A model generated the notes under the pieces. It was not told where the DNA came from, made no database searches, and saw nothing but the letters and a program-made list of their open reading frames with translations. A DNA stretch of 64,000 bases from JABCPH02 sp963524305 (GTDB lineage Bacteria > Fusobacteriota > Fusobacteriia > Fusobacteriales > Leptotrichiaceae), in assembly GCA_963524305.1 (NCBI GenBank), contig CAURGH010000002.1, positions 1 to 64,000 of the forward strand, read 5' to 3'. This document shows positions 35,237-42,980 of the stretch, one piece after another. The stretch's first letter is position 1, and the number at the start of each line of letters is the position of its first letter. The position numbers and the translations under genes were made by a program.

Positions 35237-37255
35237 ATGAAGTACCAAAAAGAGGAGATTGAAAACTTTATTGAAGCTTTGGATATAGTCGAAGTTATAG
35301 GTGAGTATGTAAATTTAAAAAAGGTAGGTTCTAATTATAAGGGGCTTTCTCCATTTAAAGATGAGAGAACGCCGTCATTTGTAGTTAGTCCAGTAAAAGG
35401 AATTTTTAAAGATTTTAGTACGGGAATTGGTGGAAATGCTGTAAGTTTTTATATGAAAATAAATGATTTGAGTTTTATTGAAGCAGTAGAGGAACTAGCT
35501 CAAAAATATAATATTCCATTAAAGGCTAATAAAAATTATCAAATGTATTATAAAAAAGATTTTGAAGTTTATTATAGCATTATGGAAGAGGCTTTGTCTT
35601 TTTTTAAAGAGAATATAAAAAAAGAAAAAAAAGCTATAAAATATATGGAGGAGAGAGGTTTTTCTAAGGAAGATATAGAAATTTATGAAATAGGATTTTC
35701 GCTAAATGATAAAGATAGCTTGTTTAAGTATCTGATAGAAAAAGGATACAACGAGAAAGATATTTTAAATTTAAATTTAGCAAAAACTAATTATGAGGGA
35801 GAAATTTTTGATACTTTTAGAAATAGAATAATGTTCCCGATTTACAATAACTCTAAACGAGTTGTTGCATTTGGAGGAAGAATAATTGATGAGAGCATTT
35901 CTAAGAGAGCACCAAAATATTTGAACTCTTCTGATACAAAAATTTTTACTAAAGGTATAGAACTTTTTGGATTAAAAGAAAAAGCTAGAATTATAAAAGA
36001 AAAAGGTTATGCAATCCTTATGGAAGGGTACTTAGATGTTCTGAGGGCTTATAAAAATGGTTTTTTTAATTCTGTTGCAAGTTTGGGGACAGCTTTTACG
36101 AAACAACAAGCTATGTTAATAAAGAGATATACAGAAAATGTTGTTATATCATATGATAACGATGAAGCTGGAAAAGAAGCTGTAATAAAGGCTGGAATGA
36201 TTTTACAGGAAAATGGTTTTAAGATTAAATGTATCGTTATGGGTGATAATGTAAAAGAAAAAGATCCAGACGAGTTTATGAAAGCTTATGGGAAAGAAGG
36301 ATTTGTAAGAGTATTAAAGGAATCAAAAGATTTTTTTGATTTTTTGTATGTGAAGTATACTAAGAATTTAGACTTGAATGATGGGTTAACTAAAAGAAAT
36401 GTAGTTCAACAATTTAAGCAATATTTTAAGATACTGCCAGAAATTGATAAAGTTTTTTATGCAGAAAAATTAGCTGAAAGACTTAATATAAAAGAAGAAG
36501 TTATATTAAGAGAGTATGATTTTTCAGGAATTTTTGGAAGAGAAGAAAATATTTCTTCAAGAGATAAAGAGAAAGATTTTAATAAAAAAAATAAAGAAAA
36601 AATCAATAAATACAGTAAAATTCAAGAAGAAACGATAACAAAAGTAGAAAATAAACTCATGGGGAATTTTCTTTATGAAGAATTAGAAAAGAGTACTTTA
36701 AAATATTTATTGAGATATTATTTTGACAAAGATGGAAAATGTGATAAATTAACGAATAAAAAATTCACTACTTCTAGATATGTAAAAATATTTGAAAATC
36801 TAAAAGAATTTGAATTTAATTTTAAAGAGATTCAAAAGGAATTGGAAAAAGAGGAAGTAGAAAAATTAAATAAAGTTCGGCTTGATGAATTAAGATTACT
36901 GAAAAAAGAAATTATAAGCATTGAGACTGATGTTAGAATAAGGATTGATGACAGGGATAGATATTTTAGGGAAATCTATACGAGCTGGATAAAAAGAATT
37001 ATAAAAAATAGAATAGAAAAGTTAAAAGAGAAAAAAGAAACTTTGAAAGAAGAAATCGAAAAGCTAGAATTACAAGGTTTAAATTCAGAAGATTCAAAAT
37101 ATCTGGAGTATAAAATAGAGTTAGGAAAAGTGCTAGAAAAACAGGTTAAATATCGAATGTTGGGATCGAAATGTAGTCCTGATAAGTTAAATGATGAAAT
37201 TATCAAAGAAATAGAAACAGAGATAAATATTAATGAATTCAATTATATCAATTAA
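35237..37255 (+). CDS. dnaG: DNA primase, with zinc ligands lost
   Basis: Makes RNA primers for replication. The start MKYQKEEIENFIEALDIVEV and the downstream order are those of DnaG: zinc-binding-domain region (1-100), TOPRIM region (about 250-340: LMEGYLDVLRA, then SYDNDEAGKEA), and a helicase-interacting C-terminal helix bundle (to 672). In the first domain the four zinc ligands are all replaced: Ser38 (GLSPF), Lys41, Asp59 and Thr62 (FKDFSTGIGG), where CHCC is expected. The TPSFVVSP motif is kept. It heads the dnaG–rpoD pair, as in Firmicutes and others. Confidence 0.93.
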   Translation: MKYQKEEIENFIEALDIVEVIGEYVNLKKVGSNYKGLSPFKDERTPSFVVSPVKGIFKDFSTGIGGNAVSFYMKINDLSFIEAVEELAQKYNIPLKANKNYQMYYKKDFEVYYSIMEEALSFFKENIKKEKKAIKYMEERGFSKEDIEIYEIGFSLNDKDSLFKYLIEKGYNEKDILNLNLAKTNYEGEIFDTFRNRIMFPIYNNSKRVVAFGGRIIDESISKRAPKYLNSSDTKIFTKGIELFGLKEKARIIKEKGYAILMEGYLDVLRAYKNGFFNSVASLGTAFTKQQAMLIKRYTENVVISYDNDEAGKEAVIKAGMILQENGFKIKCIVMGDNVKEKDPDEFMKAYGKEGFVRVLKESKDFFDFLYVKYTKNLDLNDGLTKRNVVQQFKQYFKILPEIDKVFYAEKLAERLNIKEEVILREYDFSGIFGREENISSRDKEKDFNKKNKEKINKYSKIQEETITKVENKLMGNFLYEELEKSTLKYLLRYYFDKDGKCDKLTNKKFTTSRYVKIFENLKEFEFNFKEIQKELEKEEVEKLNKVRLDELRLLKKEIISIETDVRIRIDDRDRYFREIYTSWIKRIIKNRIEKLKEKKETLKEEIEKLELQGLNSEDSKYLEYKIELGKVLEKQVKYRMLGSKCSPDKLNDEIIKEIETEININEFNYIN

Positions 37256-37267
37256 GGAGACAAAGTT

Positions 37268-38449
37268 ATGTCTGAAAAAAAGGGAACGTTAAAAAATAGT
37301 CTCACCAATTTTATAAAACAAGCAAGAGAGCAGAAAGTAGCTAGTTACGAAGAAATCAATGAAATTTTATCTGTAGGTTTTTCCACTGATAAAATTGATC
37401 AATTTATAAAAAAATTAACAGATGACGGTGTTCAAATAGTTGATACTATTAAAGAAAAAGAAATGTTATTAAAAGTACCTGATTCCTTAGAAGAAATAGA
37501 AAAATTAGAATTGAATGATTTTGAAGAAGATGCTCATGATAAATTTGTTGAAAGTGAAATTGATGAAACAGAAGTAGATAAATTATTAAAAGCAGATTTA
37601 ATGAAAATGGCTGAAAGTATGGATGTAGATGAGCCAATAAAAATGTACTTAAGAGAAATTGGTCAAATACCTTTATTGAGTTACGAAGAAGAAATTGAGT
37701 ATGCACAAAGAGTTTTGGAAGGCGATGAAGAAGCTAAACAAAAATTAATAGAATCAAATTTAAGATTAGTTGTAAGTATTGCAAAAAAACATACTAATAG
37801 AGGTTTGAAGATGCTTGATTTAATTCAAGAAGGGAATATGGGCTTGATGAAAGCTGTTGAAAAATTTGAGTATGAAAAAGGATTTAAGTTTTCAACATAT
37901 GCAACTTGGTGGATAAGACAGGCTATTACACGTGCAATTGCGGATCAAGGAAGAACAATAAGAATACCAGTTCATATGATTGAGACAATAAATAAGATTA
38001 AGAAAGAAAGCAGAATAATTTTACAAGAAACTGGGAAAGAACCGACTGCAGAAGAATTAGCTGTGAAATTAGAAATACCAGTAGACAAGGTGAAAAATAT
38101 TTTGGAAATGAATCAAGATCCGATTTCGCTTGAAACACCAGTAGGTAGTGAAGAAGACAGTGAATTAGGTGATTTTGTTGAGGATGATAAATTTGCAAAT
38201 CCATATGATGCAACAACAAGAGTATTGTTGAAGGAACAATTAGATGAAGTATTGAAAACATTGAATGAAAGAGAAGAAAAAGTTTTGAGATACAGATATG
38301 GTCTTGATGATGGTTCGCAAAAAACATTGGAAGAAGTAGGCAAAATCTTTAATGTAACAAGAGAGCGTATTAGACAAATTGAAGTTAAGGCTTTGAGAAA
38401 ATTGAGACATCCAAGTAGAAGAAAAAAATTAGAGGATTATAGGAGCTAA
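37268..38449 (+). CDS. rpoD: RNA polymerase primary sigma factor RpoD (sigma-70)
   Basis: 393-aa primary sigma. It has a region 1.1-like N-terminus (TLKNSLTNFIKQAREQ), region 1.2 (MYLREIGQIPLLSYEEEI), region 2 (NLRLVVSIAKKHTNRGLKML, then FSTYATWWIRQAI for -10 melting), region 3, and region 4 (EEVGKIFNVTRERIRQIE, the -35 helix). Ribosome site AAGGAG. It is 12 bases after dnaG and followed by a sigma-like paralogue. Confidence 0.98.
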   Translation: MSEKKGTLKNSLTNFIKQAREQKVASYEEINEILSVGFSTDKIDQFIKKLTDDGVQIVDTIKEKEMLLKVPDSLEEIEKLELNDFEEDAHDKFVESEIDETEVDKLLKADLMKMAESMDVDEPIKMYLREIGQIPLLSYEEEIEYAQRVLEGDEEAKQKLIESNLRLVVSIAKKHTNRGLKMLDLIQEGNMGLMKAVEKFEYEKGFKFSTYATWWIRQAITRAIADQGRTIRIPVHMIETINKIKKESRIILQETGKEPTAEELAVKLEIPVDKVKNILEMNQDPISLETPVGSEEDSELGDFVEDDKFANPYDATTRVLLKEQLDEVLKTLNEREEKVLRYRYGLDDGSQKTLEEVGKIFNVTRERIRQIEVKALRKLRHPSRRKKLEDYRS

Positions 38450-38509
38450 GTGGATAACTAGCTCCTTTGTCTTCATTAGGGAAAATTTGTTGGAAAAAAA
38501 GAGGTAAGT

Positions 38510-39454
38510 ATGATAAAGAGAATAATGGAAGATATTAGAAAAAAGGGAAATTATAGTTTTGAAAAAATAATAGAACAAAATAGTTTGTCAGATGATGATT
38601 TTTTTGAACTTTTAAAGATGATTCATTTGGAAAATATTCCTGAAGTGAGAACGTCTGTGGATGGACAAGATTTTATAATGCTTGAGGATGAGAATTTTTA
38701 TGTAGAAGAAAAAGATACGATTAAATATTATTTGGAAGAAATTAAAGAAAAATATGAAGATTTAAAAGATAAAATTGATGATAAGGATACAGAATTTATT
38801 GATAAATATTTAAAAGTTGCAGTTAAGGAAAGTTTGTTGTATTCAAAATATGGATTTTCATTTTTGGATACGGTTCAAGAGGCTACATTAGGTGTTTTAT
38901 CTAGTTTTAATTATTATGATCAAATAAAGGAAATCACGAAAACTCCAGAAGAATTTATAAAAAATTTTGCAATAAAATATATTTTAGAGTTTCAAAAAAA
39001 TATGTTAAAAGATATTAAATCTTCGGAATTATCGTATATTTTGTATTTGAAAGTAAAATTAGATAAAGAAATGGGGCATTCAATTGATGAAATATGTAAG
39101 CAAATGAATGTGACAAAAGAGTATATTCATGATTTAGAAAATTTATTTGAAAATGTTGAGTTGGAAGAATTAATTCAAAGTGAGGAAATATTTAAGAAGG
39201 CTGATAAAATTACTCAAATGTATATTTTGGAAAATATACCGAAAAAGTTAAATTATATTGATGAGAGAATTTTGGTTATGACGTATGGATTAGAAGATAA
39301 AGTTTATGATGAAAAAGAAATTTCAAAGGCTTTAAATATTTCTAAACATAATGTTAATATTTTGAAAGAGAAGGCGTTGACTAAATTATCAATTGATTTG
39401 TTACAAAATGATTTTACTAGTGCTAGTGAAGAAATGGATTATACTGTAAATTAA
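38510..39454 (+). CDS. degenerate sigma-70-family protein
   Basis: 314 aa, colinear with RpoD regions 2 to 4 by eye. Region 2-like: YLKVAVKESLLYSKYGFSFL then DTVQEATLGVLSSF (about 105-140), against RpoD LIQEGNMGLMKAV. Region 3-like: MGHSIDEICKQMNVTKEYI (about 190-208). Region 4-like: YIDERILVMTYGLEDKVYDE then KEISKALNISKHNVNILKE (about 250-290). The aromatic -10-melting residues (YATWW) are gone (FAIKYIL), and the -35 helix lacks the arginines of TRERIRQIE. It may be an alternative sigma with changed specificity, or an RNA-polymerase-binding decoy or regulator. It lies directly after rpoD; ribosome site AGAGGT. Confidence 0.65.
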   Translation: MIKRIMEDIRKKGNYSFEKIIEQNSLSDDDFFELLKMIHLENIPEVRTSVDGQDFIMLEDENFYVEEKDTIKYYLEEIKEKYEDLKDKIDDKDTEFIDKYLKVAVKESLLYSKYGFSFLDTVQEATLGVLSSFNYYDQIKEITKTPEEFIKNFAIKYILEFQKNMLKDIKSSELSYILYLKVKLDKEMGHSIDEICKQMNVTKEYIHDLENLFENVELEELIQSEEIFKKADKITQMYILENIPKKLNYIDERILVMTYGLEDKVYDEKEISKALNISKHNVNILKEKALTKLSIDLLQNDFTSASEEMDYTVN

Positions 39455-39493
39455 TAATGGATAAGAAAATATACTGAAAATGAGGAGAATGAG

Positions 39494-40306
39494 ATGAGAT
39501 TAAGGGATATAATAGGAGAATTGGAAACTTTGTATCATCCTAAAATTGCGGAAGATTGGGATAATGTTGGGTTATTGGTTGGAGATGAAAATAGAGATAT
39601 TAATAAAATGTTGTTTTGCTTGGATTTGACAGAGAAAGCTGTGGATGAAGCTATTGAAAAGGGAGTGGATTTAATAATTTCACATCATCCAGTAATTTTT
39701 TCGGGAATGAAAAGAATAACAAATGAAACTCTTCAAGAAAGAAAAATTTTAAAATTAATAGAAAATAAAATTGCAGTGTATTCGATACATACAAATTGTG
39801 ATTTTGCATTGAATGGATTGAATGATTTTGTATTTGAGAAATTAGAATTGAATGGAAATCTGGAAATTGTTAATCAGTATGAATTTGATGAATATAATTT
39901 TAGAAAAAATAGAATGGATAGAATTCGTGGAGGATCTGTGAGAATAAAAACTTTAGAGCATGATATTTCTTTAAAGGTTTTAGTTGAAAAAATAAAATAT
40001 CATTTAGGATTGGATTATGTGAGATTTGTTGGAGATAAAGATCGTAAGATTAGAAGAATCGGACTTGTAACTGGTGGAGGAAGTTCGTTTATGCATGATA
40101 TTAAAGATAGAATTGATGTATTTTTGACAGGAGATTTAAGACATCATGAATCGCTTGATACTTTGGAAGAAGGCGGATTATTGGTAGATATAGGGCATTA
40201 TGAAAGTGAATATTTGTTTGCAGATTTAATGGAACGAGAAATATCTAGATTTTTTAATGGAGAAATGATTAAATATTTTGGTGAAGAAGTATTTCAATTG
40301 GGATAA
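39494..40306 (+). CDS. Nif3-like dinuclear metal centre protein
   Basis: 270-aa NIF3/YqfO-family protein, short form without the inserted PII-like domain. Metal-binding motifs are SHHPVIFSGMKR (about 62-73), HTNCDFALNGLND (about 97-109) and the C-terminal VDIGHYESE (about 233-241). The family is often annotated as GTP cyclohydrolase I type 2, but its biochemical role is unsettled. It follows the rpoD cluster, matching the Firmicutes rpoD–trmK–yqfO order with the sigma-like gene in the trmK place. Confidence 0.87.
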   Translation: MRLRDIIGELETLYHPKIAEDWDNVGLLVGDENRDINKMLFCLDLTEKAVDEAIEKGVDLIISHHPVIFSGMKRITNETLQERKILKLIENKIAVYSIHTNCDFALNGLNDFVFEKLELNGNLEIVNQYEFDEYNFRKNRMDRIRGGSVRIKTLEHDISLKVLVEKIKYHLGLDYVRFVGDKDRKIRRIGLVTGGGSSFMHDIKDRIDVFLTGDLRHHESLDTLEEGGLLVDIGHYESEYLFADLMEREISRFFNGEMIKYFGEEVFQLG

Positions 40307-40313
40307 TTTTTTC

Positions 40314-40342
40314 TTCACTTTTTATATAAAAAATGTTAAAAT
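40314..40342 (+). promoter_or_regulatory. extended -10 promoter for rnpB
   Basis: TTCACT (40314-40319), 17-base spacer, TGTTAAAAT with TAAAAT at 40337-40342. The expected start, about 40349, agrees with the RNA's 5' end. Confidence 0.7.
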
Positions 40343-40349
40343 AAACAAA

Positions 40350-40690
40350 GAGGTTTTGGAGTTAATCGCTTGAAGAAATTTAAGAGGAAAGTCTGGACTT
40401 CATAGGGTAAGAGAGGCAGTTAACGACTGCTGAGAGTAATCTTAAGGAAAGTGCCACAGAAAAGAAACCGCCTAAATTTTTTGGGTAAGGGTGAAAAGGT
40501 GGTGTAAGGGACCACCAGTAGCTTAAGAGATTAAGTTAGCTTGGTAAACCCCTCTCGAAGCAAGAATAAGTAGAGAGCAGTTAAGAGGCGACCCGTCTTT
40601 GCTCGAAGGGTAATTCGCTAAAGTTGATAAGTGATTATCAATTTAGATAAATGATTAACTAATACAAAATCCGGCTTACACCAAGACCTC
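40350..40690 (+). ncRNA. rnpB: RNase P RNA
   Basis: Catalytic RNA of RNase P, which trims tRNA 5' ends. Conserved blocks are in order: GAGGAAAGTCTGGACTTC (CR I), GTGCCACAGAAA (CR II), GGTAAACCCC (CR III), GAGGCGACCCG, and the 3' block ACAAAATCCGGCTTAC (CR V). The P1 helix closes GAGGTTTTGG at the 5' end with CCAAGACCTC at the 3' end. About 341 nt. Confidence 0.97.
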
Positions 40691-40697
40691 ATAAAAG

Positions 40698-40728
40698 CTC
40701 AAGGGAAATTCTTTGAGTTTATTTTTTT
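40698..40728 (+). terminator. intrinsic terminator after rnpB
   Basis: CTCAAGG (40698-40704) with CTTTGAG (40711-40717), one G·U, followed by TTTATTTTTTT. Confidence 0.8.
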
Positions 40729-40803
40729 ATAAAATTAAGAAATTTGTAATAAAAAATTAAAAAATAACATTTGTAGTATCCAAAAATGAGTGAGGAGATA
40801 AAA

Positions 40804-41892
40804 ATGGAAAGAGTAGCATTAATAATGGCTGGGGGTAGTGGAACAAGATTTTGGCCATTGTCAACGACATCAAGACCGAAGCAATTTTTAGATTTGGTGT
40901 CAGAAAAAACGATGATAAGGGAAACAGTAGATAGAATTTCTAGGATCGTTCCAAGTGAAAAAATATTTATTGCAACAAATATTTCTTATTTTGAGATAAT
41001 CAAAAAAGAGTTGCCAGAGATTTCAGAGAAAAATATTATTTTTGAGCCAATGGCTAGAGATACGGCAGCTTGTATTGGTTATGCAGCTGAAATTATTAAA
41101 AAGTTTTATAAAGATAGTGTAATGGCTGTGTTACCATCAGATCATTTGATTAGGAAAGAAGAAGAATTTTTAAACTATTTGGAATTTGCATTTGAAAAGG
41201 CAGAAAAAGATAGAATTATAACGCTTGGAATAAAACCTTCATATCCAGAAACTGGGTATGGGTATATTGAGTATATTGATAAGAAAAAAAATCATGATGA
41301 AATGGAGATTTATAAAGTAAAACGATTTAGAGAAAAACCGAATAAAGAACTTGCTGAAAAATATATAGCACAAGGAAATTATTTGTGGAATAGTGGAATG
41401 TTTGTTTGGAAATCGGAATTTATTTTACATGAAATTAAGAAATATATAGAAACTCATAAATTTGTTTTGGAAGAAATTGAAGATTTATTGGGAAAAATTG
41501 ATTTGAATGAAATTTATGGGAAAAAATTGAGTGATTATGTGAGTAGTGTATTTGAGAAATTTGAAAAAATATCAATTGATTTTGGAGTAATGGAGCATAC
41601 GCGATCGGTTTCGGTGATACCAGCAGATATTAATTGGAACGATGTTGGAAGTTTTAAATCATTGGAAGAGGTATTTCCAAAAGATGAAAATAATAATATT
41701 ATAAAATCTGAAAAATATGAAGAGATTGAGTCAGAAGGAAATATTATAATTAATAAAGAAAATAAAAAAATTATTGCAACAATCGGAGTAGAAGACATTG
41801 TTATTGTTAATACTAAAGATGCTTTGCTTGTTTGTCATAAAAATAAAAGTCAGGAAATTAAGAAAATTTTGGATAAAATAGAGAAAAAATAG
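40804..41892 (+). CDS. manC: mannose-1-phosphate guanylyltransferase
   Basis: Makes GDP-mannose for surface glycans. N-terminal nucleotidyltransferase signature ALIMAGGSGTRFWPLS, then RPKQFLDL, FEPMARDTAACIGYA, and VLPSDHLI; later GNYLWNSGMFVWK. The 362-aa length means it lacks the phosphomannose-isomerase (cupin) domain of bifunctional enzymes. The ATG at 40804 has a GAGGAG ribosome site; an earlier in-frame ATG at 40786 precedes that site. It leads a surface-polysaccharide group with kdsD and a flippase gene. Confidence 0.92.
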   Translation: MERVALIMAGGSGTRFWPLSTTSRPKQFLDLVSEKTMIRETVDRISRIVPSEKIFIATNISYFEIIKKELPEISEKNIIFEPMARDTAACIGYAAEIIKKFYKDSVMAVLPSDHLIRKEEEFLNYLEFAFEKAEKDRIITLGIKPSYPETGYGYIEYIDKKKNHDEMEIYKVKRFREKPNKELAEKYIAQGNYLWNSGMFVWKSEFILHEIKKYIETHKFVLEEIEDLLGKIDLNEIYGKKLSDYVSSVFEKFEKISIDFGVMEHTRSVSVIPADINWNDVGSFKSLEEVFPKDENNNIIKSEKYEEIESEGNIIINKENKKIIATIGVEDIVIVNTKDALLVCHKNKSQEIKKILDKIEKK

Positions 41893-41912
41893 TTATTGAA
41901 AGATAATTTTTG

Positions 41913-41976
41913 AAAGGAGAAAACATTGGAAAAGCTCATAAATAAAGAGATAAGTAAGTTTATTAGAATTTATGAG
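41913..41976 (+). promoter_or_regulatory. distal Shine–Dalgarno and hairpin before kdsD
   Basis: AAAGGAG (41913-41919) is followed by the perfect 9-bp stem CTCATAAAT (41935-41943) / ATTTATGAG (41968-41976). The TTG start of kdsD is 8 bases after the hairpin (41985); no ribosome site lies closer. Confidence 0.5.
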
Positions 41977-42042
41977 ATGAACAATTGTTTAGAAAAATGG
42001 ATATTATTAGAGAAGGACAATCGATTTTTGATTTGGAAATAG
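41926..42042 (+). CDS. possible 38-codon leader ORF overlapping kdsD
   Basis: A TTG start 6 bases after AAAGGAG opens a 38-codon frame (begins MEKLINKEIS, ends FLIWK) that overlaps the kdsD start in another frame. It has the only close-fitting ribosome site in the manC–kdsD gap. It could be translated and couple to kdsD, or the ribosome site may serve kdsD through the hairpin. The peptide has no recognisable family. Confidence 0.3.
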   Translation: MEKLINKEISKFIRIYEMNNCLEKWILLEKDNRFLIWK

Positions 42043-42968
42043 AAGAGTTGGAAAAGGTTAAGAAAAAGATGGATTCTAGCTTTGAAAGACTTGTTAATGA
42101 AATTTATTCGATGGGAGAAAATAAAGTAGTTGTTACTGGTATTGGGAAATCGGGTCATATTGGAAGAAAAATATCGGCGACTTTGGCTTCGACTGGGACT
42201 TCTTCGATTTTTATGAATGCAGCAGAGGCATTGCATGGAGATTTGGGAATGATAAGTAAAGGTGATATTGTGATAGCAATTTCAAATAGTGGAAATTCAG
42301 ATGAAATTTTGAGCATTTTGAATCCAATAAAAAAAATAGGTGCAAAAATAGTTGCGTTTACTGGAAATGAAGAATCGACTTTGGCTAAATATTCGGAAAT
42401 TATTATAAATATTGGTGTTGAAAAAGAAGCTAGTATAATTGGTGTGGCACCAATGAGTTCAACAACAGCAACTTTAGTAATGGGAGATGCATTGGCAGCG
42501 GTTTTGATAAAAATGAAGGATTTTAAAGAAAGTGATTTTGCTAAGTATCATCCAGGTGGAAGTTTAGGAAAAAGATTGCTTTTGACGGTTAGAGATATAA
42601 TGCATAGTGGTGATGAATTGCCAGTTGTTACGAAAGATGAAAATATTGAAGATGTATTGATGATTTTAACTAAAAAGAAAATGGGAGCAGTTTGTATAAC
42701 TGACACAGGAAAAGAAAACGGAGAATTGAAAGGAATTATAACTGAGGGAGATATTAGAAGAGCTTTGGCTCACAAGGATGAATTTTTTAGTTATAAAGCG
42801 AGAGATATAATGATACAAAATCCGATTTCTATTGATGTTGAAGCGATGGCACTTAATGCACTGAATTTGATGGAAAAAAGAGAAAGCCAGATAAGTGTGT
42901 TGCCTGTTGTGAAAAATAAAAAATTAGTTGGAATAATTAGACTTCATGATTTAGTTGGATTAAAATAG
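41985..42968 (+). CDS. kdsD: arabinose-5-phosphate isomerase (KdsD/KpsF)
   Basis: Converts ribulose-5-phosphate to arabinose-5-phosphate, the first step to Kdo of lipopolysaccharide. The SIS domain holds TGIGKSGHIGRKISATLAST (about 54-73), ALHGDLG and ISNSGNSDEI. Two CBS domains follow from about 208 (VRDIMHSG, then ARDIMIQNP). 327 aa counted from TTG 41985; ATG 41997 is the alternative and would lose four residues. Presence of this enzyme supports a Gram-negative envelope. Confidence 0.92.
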   Translation: MFRKMDIIREGQSIFDLEIEELEKVKKKMDSSFERLVNEIYSMGENKVVVTGIGKSGHIGRKISATLASTGTSSIFMNAAEALHGDLGMISKGDIVIAISNSGNSDEILSILNPIKKIGAKIVAFTGNEESTLAKYSEIIINIGVEKEASIIGVAPMSSTTATLVMGDALAAVLIKMKDFKESDFAKYHPGGSLGKRLLLTVRDIMHSGDELPVVTKDENIEDVLMILTKKKMGAVCITDTGKENGELKGIITEGDIRRALAHKDEFFSYKARDIMIQNPISIDVEAMALNALNLMEKRESQISVLPVVKNKKLVGIIRLHDLVGLK

Positions 42969-42980
42969 TTAGGAGAAAAG

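Noticed and set aside
41985..42042. Frameshift in kdsD
   Set aside because: The kdsD frame already has a complete N-terminus matching the family length, so the overlapping frame is not lost kdsD sequence.
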